Positions 1 through 7,573 of a stretch of 15,921 bases of DNA are shown piece after piece; position 1 is the stretch's first letter, and every line of letters begins with the position of its first letter. The position numbers were made by a program, and so were the translations under genes. This DNA is from Candidatus Dadabacteria bacterium (GTDB taxonomy: Bacteria; Desulfobacterota_D; UBA1144; Nemesobacterales; UBA2774): the NCBI GenBank assembly GCA_020027805.1, contig JAHKKQ010000033.1, positions 1 through 15,921 of the forward strand, given 5' to 3'. The notes beneath the pieces are model-generated. The model was not told the origin of the DNA, did not search any database, and was given only the letters and a program-made list of their open reading frames with translations.

Positions 1-1936
1 GCCCGTCATGCTTATGGGTCAATATCTCGGAAGTGCCGGTATCCGCTGACAGGATGGCCGGTTTACCGTATCCCATTCCCTCCCCTATAACGAAAGGAAA
101 AACGTCCTCGAAGGAAGGGAGTATCAGGGAGTCTACATTTTCATATTCGGCTAAAAATTTCCTGTAGGGCATAAGCGGTTTGATCTTGATATTATCGTTC
201 CTGACCAGGTAACCGAGCAGGAGTCGGGATTGCAGCAAATCGTCGGTAATACATATGAGCTCCGCCCTCTTCAGCTTCAGCTGATCCCAGGCCTCCAATA
301 ATATTCTGATCCCTTTCCTGTACGAGTCCGTACCGACGAATAAAAACCTGATATCTTTCCTTCTCTTTCTGAAGACCGGCTTATGCACATTTATCCCGAG
401 ACGGAGAACTTCTATCTTGTCTCCGGAATAGCCCGAGTCTATAAATAGTTTTTTTGAAATATCGCAGAACAAGAGCAGATGGTCAGCCGTTTCGAGCTCC
501 GCCCTCTGCCTCCAGAGCTCCATTGCGGGTACGTCCCTTTCTTCAACGCCGCATATCCTTCTCTCGCGGTTCCCTATCCTGAGCATGTTTTCAAGAGGCC
601 CGCTTTCACGGTAAAGAACCTTGGACACGCCCGGATTATATTTGACCGACCTCATGAACTGCTCCAATGAAAAACCCGATTGACCGATAACCACATCCGT
701 CTTCCGCATGAGCGGTTTCGCCCTGAAACCTACGGGACTATAATTTTTAAAGGATTTCCCCAGGGCGGCGTCTATCCTTGCGCTCGTCTTCCTCCAGCTC
801 GTGAGCCCCTTCTCGAAAAATGTGTAGCAGACTTCAGGAGAGGCGCCCTTTACGCGCTTTTTATCCGAACCCGGGCTCTCTCTCTCCTTTCTCTCATTAA
901 GCGACTTCAATTCCCTGTCTATTATAGATCTCAAACGGCTGATCGTCCCCCGCCACGTGAACCCCGATACGGTGCTCACGATCTTTCTTCGCTCACGGGC
1001 CGTGAGCCTGCCTTTATTAAATGCCTCTCTCATCAATCGGCTCAAATGCCTTACGTCGGGCCGAAGCTGCATCTTCCCGCGCGATGAGTGTTTATGCGCC
1101 TTTATAAAGAGCGAATTCTCTTCATTGCAGAAATCGACCGGCCCCGTGCCTTTCGTCACCAGCACCCTCCTGCCTGATGCTATACACTCGAGAATGGGCA
1201 GCCCGAATCCTTCGCCCCTGAACGGAAAAACTCCCGCGTCGCAAGCCGTGAAATAAGCCGCAATGGATCTGTCGGCTTTGTTGATGTGTATTATTTTCGG
1301 AGCGGATTTATTTTTCGCCCTCGTCATTACTTTTTTAATCCAGGGCTCGAAATGCCTCCACCTCATGGCTTCCTTGAGAACGAGCGATACGTCTTCGTCC
1401 GCACTGAACTCATTTATAAAAGCCTCTACGAGTATATCGATGCCCTTCCTTTCAGTGAAAACCCCCGCATAGATGAAATTGAACCCCTTCAACCCCTTTA
1501 TTTCCCGAGGTTTCACATCAGGGTTAAATTCCGATCTGTCGACACCCCACGGCAATAGTTCGACGGGTGTAGTTAATCTGTTCTTTATTAATATTTCCCT
1601 TACGAAATTTGTCGAGACCAGCACCAGGTCGAAATAGTTATTAAGCCTTTCGATCAATACCCTGTCTGCTTTCCTTATTTCGAAATATTCGTAATTCAGG
1701 ATGAATATATTGAATTTTCCGGGCGCGTTCACATAATCGTATGGATGTCCGTGAAATATATATAGGTCAGGCATCTCTCCCGGTAAATACTTTCTCTTCT
1801 CCGAATCGGTCGGAACCTCCTTTACATTGAATCCGAGACTCTTCAATCCCCCGATCAATATCCTGTTTACTATCGAGAAGCTCGAGAGCTTCTCCAGGTT
1901 CCCCTGAAAAAGTATGTAGTTATAATCAGGCTTCAT
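1..1936 (-). CDS. Tandem (fused) GT4 glycosyltransferase, 3' end cut by window edge
   Basis: I translated the minus strand from the ATG at 1936 and found it open for 645 codons to the window edge, so the C-terminus is missing. Two GT-B/GT4 modules follow each other. Module 1 (about residues 1-330) carries LPWGVDRSEFNP, a YAGVFTERKGIDIL nucleotide-sugar-binding segment, and the EX7E motif with E242 and E250 in GEGFGLPILE. A basic linker of about 70 residues follows. Module 2 (about 400 onward) has LRLGINVHKPVF and FLFVGTDSYRKGIRIL. Its EX7E-like motif reads D611-x7-E619, so Asp replaces the first Glu. No signal peptide or membrane segment is visible, so it is probably a cytoplasmic enzyme adding two sugars in turn to a lipid-linked or surface glycan (inference). 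The ATG overlaps the upstream TGA as ATGA, which suggests translational coupling. Donor and acceptor sugars cannot be read from the sequence. Confidence 0.88.
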   Translation of the reverse strand, partial: MKPDYNYILFQGNLEKLSSFSIVNRILIGGLKSLGFNVKEVPTDSEKRKYLPGEMPDLYIFHGHPYDYVNAPGKFNIFILNYEYFEIRKADRVLIERLNNYFDLVLVSTNFVREILIKNRLTTPVELLPWGVDRSEFNPDVKPREIKGLKGFNFIYAGVFTERKGIDILVEAFINEFSADEDVSLVLKEAMRWRHFEPWIKKVMTRAKNKSAPKIIHINKADRSIAAYFTACDAGVFPFRGEGFGLPILECIASGRRVLVTKGTGPVDFCNEENSLFIKAHKHSSRGKMQLRPDVRHLSRLMREAFNKGRLTARERRKIVSTVSGFTWRGTISRLRSIIDRELKSLNERKERESPGSDKKRVKGASPEVCYTFFEKGLTSWRKTSARIDAALGKSFKNYSPVGFRAKPLMRKTDVVIGQSGFSLEQFMRSVKYNPGVSKVLYRESGPLENMLRIGNRERRICGVEERDVPAMELWRQRAELETADHLLLFCDISKKLFIDSGYSGDKIEVLRLGINVHKPVFRKRRKDIRFLFVGTDSYRKGIRILLEAWDQLKLKRAELICITDDLLQSRLLLGYLVRNDNIKIKPLMPYRKFLAEYENVDSLILPSFEDVFPFVIGEGMGYGKPAILSADTGTSEILTHKHDG

Positions 1937-2949
1937 ATTCTCTCGAGAAAAGCTATGAGTTTGTTCAAGTCGTTCAGGTCCCCGGTCAGCGTCAGATCGT
2001 ACGTGTGTGTCCTCCCCGCCAACTCGGAGAAGTAGGTTAAATAGTCGGCATAGTCCTCTGTCCGGTTAAATCTGAAAAAAGGCCTGGTGGTCTCAATTAA
2101 TCTGAGGACCGCCTCGCTTTTGGACACGGGGACGATGCCGAAATTCTCGCTTATACGGGTAAAAAATATATCGTTTATCGAAAAATCCTTAAAATGAGCG
2201 CATTCAAAATAGTCCGCGAGTAAGATTTCCTTCTTCATAACCCCGCCGTATCGTCCGGCTTTCATATTTAATCTTTTCCCGAATATGGCGTCTTCCGTCT
2301 TCCGGGTCACCCTCCCTATTTCCTCGCACCCGCTGACGAGGAACCTCCTTCTATTTTTTTTGAATACGATATGATCGTCCGAGATTATTGCGGCCCCCGC
2401 TTTCGCCAGTCTCAGGCAGACGGTGGATTTTCCGCTCCCCCTGTCCCCAATGAATGCGGAGACCCTGCCGTTCCACTCTATAGCCGCCGCATGCATATAG
2501 AACATACGGAACATAAATAAGATCTTGTGGACGATCTCGAACACGTGCCCGTGGAAAGCCTCATGGCTGTATTGCGGCTCCCTCACGTAAATCAATATGT
2601 CGGGCGGCTTGTCATCCCTGAACACGAGCACCTGGAATCTGCCGGTCGCAAGGGACGCGGTCCCCTTCCCGGTGTACTTCCATTCCGCGGTGCTGTCGTC
2701 AGGCAGTGCCGCCTGTCCTTTGAAAATGTCCGAATCCCCGGAGGACCCGATCATGTAGAGGTTCGCGCTTTGATCAGCCGCGGGCGGACTCACTTCTATG
2801 TTCCGTTTGAAGTGGTGTCCCAGCACGTCCGTATAATATTTTCTGGTCGCGTAAACGTTTAATCCCCAGCTGCCGAGCGGAAGAAACCCGGTGTGTTTAT
2901 ATTCCGCCCCGAGCGCCTCCTCCCTGAGTGCTCCGACATCGAGTTCCAT
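1933..2949 (-). CDS. HPr kinase/phosphorylase-like P-loop protein (HprK-related serine kinase family)
   Basis: This 338-residue soluble protein has an HprK-type C-terminal core. It shows a conserved HAAAIEW strand (H153), a P-loop FIGDRGSGKST (G168 to T176, with K174), and an acidic ISDDH segment (D191, D192) where HprK proteins place catalytic and Mg-binding acids. The N-terminal half (residues 1-145) resembles no domain I can name. True HprK/P regulates the PTS. Relatives of this shorter type occur in lasso-peptide and exopolysaccharide clusters, where some phosphorylate a peptide serine (established for certain lasso peptides). Here the glycosyltransferase neighbours suggest a phosphorylated glycan or carrier as substrate (inference). 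The start has no clear ribosome-binding site. The stop overlaps the next gene's ATG by 4 nt. No HPr, PTS component or PqqD partner is in the window. Confidence 0.8.
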   Translation of the reverse strand: MELDVGALREEALGAEYKHTGFLPLGSWGLNVYATRKYYTDVLGHHFKRNIEVSPPAADQSANLYMIGSSGDSDIFKGQAALPDDSTAEWKYTGKGTASLATGRFQVLVFRDDKPPDILIYVREPQYSHEAFHGHVFEIVHKILFMFRMFYMHAAAIEWNGRVSAFIGDRGSGKSTVCLRLAKAGAAIISDDHIVFKKNRRRFLVSGCEEIGRVTRKTEDAIFGKRLNMKAGRYGGVMKKEILLADYFECAHFKDFSINDIFFTRISENFGIVPVSKSEAVLRLIETTRPFFRFNRTEDYADYLTYFSELAGRTHTYDLTLTGDLNDLNKLIAFLERI

Positions 2950-3070
2950 CTTAATCAGTTGTCCGCTCCCGAGATTTATTTTCCGGTATTAGTATATTCG
3001 AAAAACGTGTATACGCTCCCCGCACCCGCCGCGAGCGCCTGAGAATCGATACGGGGAAAACCAAACCCGG

Positions 3071-4189
3071 CTAATCCCTCCGTCCTCTGAAAATCCCGGG
3101 GCCGCTCTGACGGTAGACCTGGAGTTTAAACGGTAACGATATCAGCCACCAGAGAAGAGAATTAAGGGGATTGGCCGAATATAAACCCAGAGCCCACCGC
3201 TTATTCCCTAGTGTAAACCCTGCGTGCTTTATCAAACTCAGTTTTTCTTCCAACTTGATTAACCCGATGCAATCCGCGTTATCGTCAATGTACGCGGAAA
3301 CTTCCGGGAATTCTTCACGTGAGTTAAACAGGGTGAGAAAAAGATCGAGTATGTTAAGTGTGATCTTGAATATCCCCTCGCTCCTGCGCTGTTCAAAAAA
3401 TGCCGCCCAGCGCATCCTCCCGTAGGCAAGGCGCAAAATCATGTATGCGTCGGCGAACGATTTAAGCTTGATCGTGCCCAGCTCGATGTCCTTGAAGATC
3501 GATAGCATCTGGAAGACGAGCTCGTATTCGTCCGATAAGACCCGGTAGCTCTTACTCCGGAACTCGAATTGCCTGCTGTCCCGCCACAGACGCCAATAGT
3601 CGATTTTAAACGTAAAATGGCTGGATAAATTCCAATGAAGGTCCAAATCGATGCCGTTTTTTCCGTATTCAAAATGGTGAGTGAACAGTGAGGCTGCCGC
3701 TTCACTCGGAAAGGTGCGCGATTTTCTGATATAGCCCGAGCCCTTGAGTATACGGTCCGACCTCTCCAACCTGTCCTTTTTTATCAGCAGGTCTATATCG
3801 GATATGGCTCTCCTGTCGATATTGCCGTAATACCGCTCTGCAAGAAACGCCCCCTTTAAAAATATTACCTCCTCTGAAGCCCGCCCGAATAATTCCGACA
3901 GCGCCTCGGTCTCTTTCAACAGCCTCTCGTTCTTGACCCACTGCTCCAAATATGAAGTTTTCAATCGCTCGATCAGCCCTTCGGGAAAAAGGGTTCGGAG
4001 CTCGGAGGAGGACAGGATCGAATACACTGTCCCCGCTATATGATTGGACCATACGAACCGATAAAAATCATCAAAGTCCGGGGGCTCCGTTCTCAGGACC
4101 TCTTCTACCCGCCGCGAGTCGCCCTTCAAAATCGAGCTCACGAGATTGATATAAAAAAGCGTTTGCATAGGCTTGAGTCCCGAACTCAT
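3071..4189 (-). CDS. NTP_transf_5-type nucleotidyltransferase-like protein
   Basis: The protein matches the uncharacterised nucleotidyltransferase family (NTP_transf_5 pattern). It has VIFLKGAFLAERYYG (K112, G113 from the chosen start) followed by RRAISDIDLLI, with the acidic pair D131 and D133 typical of the polymerase-beta fold metal site. Substrate is unknown; the family is annotated only by fold. It precedes the HprK-like gene by about 120 nt, and these two families co-occur in some lasso-peptide and polysaccharide clusters, so a joint modification step is plausible. The start is uncertain. The reading frame opens at a TTG (4285) only 20 nt after the hydrolase stop, but its first 32 residues look non-coding. 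ATG at 4189 or at 4168 gives a family-like N-terminus (LFYINLVSSILKGD). Neither has a strong ribosome-binding site. Length from 4189 is 372 residues. Confidence 0.75.
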   Translation of the reverse strand: MSSGLKPMQTLFYINLVSSILKGDSRRVEEVLRTEPPDFDDFYRFVWSNHIAGTVYSILSSSELRTLFPEGLIERLKTSYLEQWVKNERLLKETEALSELFGRASEEVIFLKGAFLAERYYGNIDRRAISDIDLLIKKDRLERSDRILKGSGYIRKSRTFPSEAAASLFTHHFEYGKNGIDLDLHWNLSSHFTFKIDYWRLWRDSRQFEFRSKSYRVLSDEYELVFQMLSIFKDIELGTIKLKSFADAYMILRLAYGRMRWAAFFEQRRSEGIFKITLNILDLFLTLFNSREEFPEVSAYIDDNADCIGLIKLEEKLSLIKHAGFTLGNKRWALGLYSANPLNSLLWWLISLPFKLQVYRQSGPGIFRGRRD

Positions 4190-4305
4190 AAATAAACGGC
4201 ATGCCGTAAATGCTTTACTATCGCCGCTCGGCGGAATCCTCCGCCCTGATGCTAGATTATACACCGGCACCCCTTTACAGCCCAAAACTCACATCCAATG
4301 GATTG

Positions 4306-5748
4306 TTAGTTCCAAAGGGTAATACTTAGAACCGTAACTTTGTCGGAGACCTCAAAATGGAGGGTGTTAACCTCAGCCGGCAACTCCCGCGGTATCATAT
4401 TCCAGGAATTGTCATAGCAATATTGAACTGCCTGCTTTATCGGCCTTTTTATGACCAGATTCACATTCATTTCGGGGTGGAACAATTCTTTATGAGGAAC
4501 CACCGATACGTCCTCGCAGGAAATCTCGTGCCATAAGAGAAAATAAAAGTCTCCGGCCCTTTTTTGCAGAACCAGGTGATGGAGAAAATCAGTTCTGAAA
4601 TAACCCTTAGAGCTAGTAACGAATAATTCATAATTAAGGATAAGCGGAACAAACTCTTCCGGGGTGTCTTTGAGCAAATCGAGCAGGCTTTTTAACGCCG
4701 TATACGCGGGTTTCGGGGTTAGGTCCCAACGGACCAGTCCATAGTGCGCCTCGGGGTCCTCTTTATTTTCTTCCTTAAACTCGTCAACCAGCTCATATAG
4801 ATACGTCCTTTTTATGCCCATCCTGAAATACTCACAGCAAAGCCTCGGTATATACCTGGCCTGAACCAATTCCGACACCCCTTCACGGTGTGTGGGATAG
4901 CCGGCTTCTGTAGCGGCCATGGGCTTCGGCGAGTAGGGAGGCGCGTATACCTCCAGGGCCCAGGGATATTCGTCGAGGCTTATCGAAGGGAAGTTGCTCT
5001 GCCAGTAGTACCTCTCGAGTCCCGCATACGGGAAGGGGACATTATAGGGGTTATTGCCGGGATAGGAGTGGAAGTTCCCCCAATCCGCGTAAGGGGCAAG
5101 CTCGCGTTCCGCCAGGGGATTGGGCGACAAGCCGAGAGGGTCGTATACGGGGCAGAGGGCAAGACCGATTACACAGAGCCCCGCCGTGGAAGGATCGCTT
5201 TTGACAGCTCCATACAGGTCCTTCTGAAATTCGATTGCCCCCATAATAAAGCCGCGCCCTCCGTGCATATAACCGTACCCCTTATAGACCTTTTTATGCC
5301 TTGGCCAGAAATTATCGGGTTCGTTCGGGCCTTCTACGGCATCGATGTATCTCCCCGAGGCGTTGATAGCTTTAATCCGCTCGACTATTGTTCGAACGGT
5401 CCCCTTTCCGCCGTTCGAGTTTCCTTCCAGATCGGCAATGACTGTGGTGGCTATCCCGCATTTGCCGAGTTCAATGATCCTGTCCGAAAAACCGTCCCGG
5501 ACGTGACGAATTCCCGACCCGGCGAGCAGTTTGAGCACGCCTTCATACGCATGCACATAAGGTGTATCCGTGTAAGTCCAGTGTGTATTTATGCCTATGC
5601 TGTCCAGGAATGATGCTGCGGTAAACGGAGGAGCTGCTTCCTTCGTTGCTTTAATATTCAGAGTGCATCTCTCTTTTGAGTTAATATTCTCTTGGCATAG
5701 TCGAGCTTTTGAAGCTTTAACATCTTGTTGAAAAAAATGCTGTCCCAT
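4306..5748 (-). CDS. Glycoside hydrolase, clan GH-A-like TIM barrel
   Basis: It has features of a (beta/alpha)8 retaining hydrolase. The sequence VEGPNEPD gives a candidate acid/base E143 in the Asn-Glu-Pro signature ending strand 4, and MAATEAGYPT gives a candidate nucleophile E281 on strand 7 (numbering from the ATG at 5748). NFHSYPGN (H227) fits an active-site strand. The C-terminal ~120 residues look like a beta-rich accessory domain. Beta-glucosidase, xylosidase (GH39-like) or related activity is possible, but I cannot assign a GH family. No signal peptide is visible, so it may act in the cytoplasm or leave by another route. The only ATG (5748) overlaps the upstream glycosyltransferase by 91 nt and adds 29 unconvincing residues. 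An in-frame CTG at 5661 overlaps the upstream TGA as CTGA behind a purine-rich AAAAGAGAG and may be the true start. Confidence 0.78.
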   Translation of the reverse strand: MGQHFFQQDVKASKARLCQENINSKERCTLNIKATKEAAPPFTAASFLDSIGINTHWTYTDTPYVHAYEGVLKLLAGSGIRHVRDGFSDRIIELGKCGIATTVIADLEGNSNGGKGTVRTIVERIKAINASGRYIDAVEGPNEPDNFWPRHKKVYKGYGYMHGGRGFIMGAIEFQKDLYGAVKSDPSTAGLCVIGLALCPVYDPLGLSPNPLAERELAPYADWGNFHSYPGNNPYNVPFPYAGLERYYWQSNFPSISLDEYPWALEVYAPPYSPKPMAATEAGYPTHREGVSELVQARYIPRLCCEYFRMGIKRTYLYELVDEFKEENKEDPEAHYGLVRWDLTPKPAYTALKSLLDLLKDTPEEFVPLILNYELFVTSSKGYFRTDFLHHLVLQKRAGDFYFLLWHEISCEDVSVVPHKELFHPEMNVNLVIKRPIKQAVQYCYDNSWNMIPRELPAEVNTLHFEVSDKVTVLSITLWN

Positions 5749-6782
5749 TCCTCCCTGAAGTCCCTTCTTGTACCGTGATCCCTGTAAATGCCCTCTACGA
5801 GCGAGGTAAACCTCTCCCTGTGAGCCGTTATCTTTTTAATAGTCTCCCCGCGAATCAGCTCCGGCGGAACGTTTCTCTCGATCAGGTCCTCGACCCCCTT
5901 TCTTACAGCTTCGGGATCGTCGTCCACTATCTCTACATAACGGTCATCAAAAAACTCGTCCCTGCCCCCATTGCTCCTGGTCGACACGACAGGCAGTCCG
6001 CAAAGCATGTACTGGACGCTCGCGTACATTCCGCCCTCGACCGCGGATAGACACAAACCCACCCTGCACTGACTTAAACAGCCGGATACCTCTTCCGGGG
6101 TGAGAACTCGATAATCCTTCCGGTAAGGCTTGTTAAACCAGTGTGCTCTCTCGAACCTGCCTATAACGTCACGCACATAAGGCTCCTTTAAACCGGGATA
6201 GAAAAGATACATTATGAGTGCGAGGGATTCGATTCCGGACGCCAGATAATGCCTCTTCACGCGCGCTATCTGGGCATCGTAGACGGCGTCATAAAGCTTC
6301 TCCGCATCGGGCCTGACGGTAAATATCCTCTCGTCAACAAAGCAGTTATGATTTATCAACGAGGCTTCGAGGTCATTTTCACGGAGGAGCTCAAGCTCTT
6401 TTGAGGAATTACATAAATATATGAATTTGTGTCCCGGGAATTTTTTCTCATGCAGGGATGTATATTTTCTCAGGCGGTCTATTTCCGTCTGATCCTCCTT
6501 GCACCCGGCAAAGGCGAATAAAAAGTACGCAGCCGAGTCTCTCAGCAGCCGATAGACCGGCTCAAAATTTCTCCCGTGATAGAGATAAAAGACAGGCGGG
6601 TCCGTGCTGATGACGGAATACTCCGCGCATCCCGAATCCCTCAACTTTTTTAAAAGCACAGGCGGACGTAAATCCCAATAGCGCGTCTTTAAGATACTGA
6701 CCGGCAGCTTAATCTGGAAGAACCTCGTTGAATGAAAGATTATCGACCGATATATTGTAAGGGATTGGCAAATCACCTGCAA
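5658..6782 (-). CDS. GT4-like glycosyltransferase with altered EX7E motif
   Basis: The C-terminal half shows a clear GT-B donor-binding signature: VGLCLSAVEGGMYASVQYML followed by CGLPVVSTRSNGGRDEFF. In EX7E the first Glu is kept (E249) but the second is Gln (Q257). The N-terminal half contains YWDLRPPVLLKKLRD and a DPPVFYLYHG strand, probably the acceptor domain. No signal peptide or membrane span is visible. It is the first recognisable enzyme of the minus-strand glycan locus; its stop overlaps the frame of the hydrolase gene. The 5' end is doubtful. The frame opens at TTG 6782 with no good ribosome-binding site, and its first ~25 residues look random, while another frame over the same bases (6709-6855) looks more protein-like. 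Either a later non-ATG start or a frameshift is possible. Substrate is unknown. Confidence 0.75.
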   Translation of the reverse strand: MQVICQSLTIYRSIIFHSTRFFQIKLPVSILKTRYWDLRPPVLLKKLRDSGCAEYSVISTDPPVFYLYHGRNFEPVYRLLRDSAAYFLFAFAGCKEDQTEIDRLRKYTSLHEKKFPGHKFIYLCNSSKELELLRENDLEASLINHNCFVDERIFTVRPDAEKLYDAVYDAQIARVKRHYLASGIESLALIMYLFYPGLKEPYVRDVIGRFERAHWFNKPYRKDYRVLTPEEVSGCLSQCRVGLCLSAVEGGMYASVQYMLCGLPVVSTRSNGGRDEFFDDRYVEIVDDDPEAVRKGVEDLIERNVPPELIRGETIKKITAHRERFTSLVEGIYRDHGTRRDFREEWDSIFFNKMLKLQKLDYAKRILTQKRDAL

Positions 6783-6855
6783 ACCGGAAAATCTTCAACC
6801 TATTCATCCGCCGTACGGACGCCTCATACCAACGATGTACAACGTCTATTTTCAT
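6709..6855 (-). CDS. Possible 48-residue small protein, or displaced 5' end of the glycosyltransferase
   Basis: An ATG at 6855 opens a 48-codon frame ending in TAA at 6709. The product starts MKIDVVHRWYEASVRR and ends FAGDLPIPYN...EVLPD. Composition and codon choice look more natural than the overlapping first 25 codons of the glycosyltransferase frame. It overlaps that frame by 74 nt in a different phase and ends just before the first convincing glycosyltransferase residues. Two readings fit: a separate small leader gene, or the true N-terminus of the glycosyltransferase separated from it by a frameshift near 6705-6735. No ribosome-binding site is obvious and I recognise no domain. Confidence 0.35.
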   Translation of the reverse strand: MKIDVVHRWYEASVRRMNRLKIFRFAGDLPIPYNISVDNLSFNEVLPD

Positions 6856-7140
6856 ATAGTGACGGGGCGGCGGCGCATAAAAAGTGTCCCAAAGTCACGG
6901 CGATTACAGATTCTGTTTACTTACCCATTCGTCATAAATCCAATGACACAGACTCCGCTCATCGAAGGACCGAGCGTGGGGATGCCCGATAATAGTCAAT
7001 CATATCAACGGGTTAATAACGATGACATAAAAAGTGTAATATACCCGCCCGGGGCAGGATATATTGCACTTTCTATTAAATAAATATGCTTGCATCCAAA
7101 TGCCGACTTTGAGTGTCTAAACATTCAACAGGAGAAAAAA
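6856..7140. other. Divergent intergenic region between glycan locus and small exported-protein gene
   Basis: About 285 nt without a supported gene. It should hold promoters for the minus-strand glycan locus and for the plus-strand gene at 7141, but I see no convincing -35/-10 pair on either side. A 12-bp word (CATAAAAAGTGT) occurs at 6876 and again at 7026, 150 bp apart in the same orientation; this could be chance. Open frames of about 80 codons on the plus strand here lack ribosome-binding sites and family signatures. Confidence 0.4.
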
Positions 7141-7467
7141 GTGAAGACATTAATCTCATTAATATTAATAACGCTTGTGACAACATCTTTCTCGATTGCT
7201 CAAAGAAATGAAGAAACGTATTCCATGCTTGTAGCAAAAGCCGAGATAGAGAATTCGGCTGTCCGGAATATTTTTACGGACGGAGAAGGATCGAGCGATA
7301 TTTCTTTGTTGGTCAACAATGAGCCGAAGCTGGAAAAGAACCCCGATCAGATATACGAATCATCCTCACTTAAGGCTGAAGACCTTCCTCTGGTTATGTC
7401 GAGCGCAGATAAGAGAACTATGAGCGTCGTATTTCCGCCATTTCTGTATTTCAAGACGCAGTTTTAG
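7141..7467 (+). CDS. Small exported protein of unknown function
   Basis: The start is GTG at 7141, chosen because AGGAG (7130-7134) sits six bases upstream and because the first residues then form a clean Sec signal peptide: M-KTLISLILITLVTTSFSIAQ, with likely cleavage after SIA or SIAQ. An in-frame ATG at 7090 has neither property. The mature part is about 86 residues, hydrophilic, without cysteines, rich in Glu, Ser and Asp, and ends in an aromatic-rich FPPFLYFKTQF. I recognise no domain. It stands alone between divergently oriented neighbours, with a short GC-rich hairpin downstream. A periplasmic or secreted role is inferred only from the signal peptide. Confidence 0.6.
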   Translation: MKTLISLILITLVTTSFSIAQRNEETYSMLVAKAEIENSAVRNIFTDGEGSSDISLLVNNEPKLEKNPDQIYESSSLKAEDLPLVMSSADKRTMSVVFPPFLYFKTQF

Positions 7468-7536
7468 TAGAGAAGGCTATAATTTGCAAAATCAGCCGGT
7501 CCATGTCCTTCACGACAGATCGCTGTTCTTAAGGCC

Positions 7537-7553
7537 GGGGGTTTTAGTCCCCC
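7537..7553. terminator. Short GC hairpin between convergent genes
   Basis: GGGGG, a seven-base loop TTTTAGT, then CCCCC lies between the converging ends of the small exported-protein gene (7467) and osmC (7574). It lacks a U-tract, so a terminator role on either strand is only suggested by position. Confidence 0.3.
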
Positions 7554-7573
7554 ATATTCCGTAAGAAAATATC

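Noticed and set aside
479..1558. Several plus-strand open frames of 63-135 codons
   Set aside because: They lie opposite the continuous tandem glycosyltransferase, lack ribosome-binding sites and give low-complexity, Arg/Pro/Ser-rich products: antisense shadows.
2950..3070. Search for a lasso-peptide-like precursor in the gap before the HprK-like gene
   Set aside because: A frame containing a Gly...Asp segment exists, but it has no start codon, no Thr at the penultimate leader position, and no cyclase or protease partner nearby.
4888..5613. 241-codon plus-strand frame opposite the glycoside hydrolase
   Set aside because: Long but antisense to a gene with clear GH motifs; no family signature and no ribosome-binding site.
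6876..7037. Two copies of CATAAAAAGTGT 150 bp apart
   Set aside because: Only 12 bp, AT-rich, no other shared flanking sequence; chance is adequate.
6835..7083. 82-codon plus-strand frame upstream of the small exported protein
   Set aside because: No ribosome-binding site, no domain, crosses the likely divergent promoter region.
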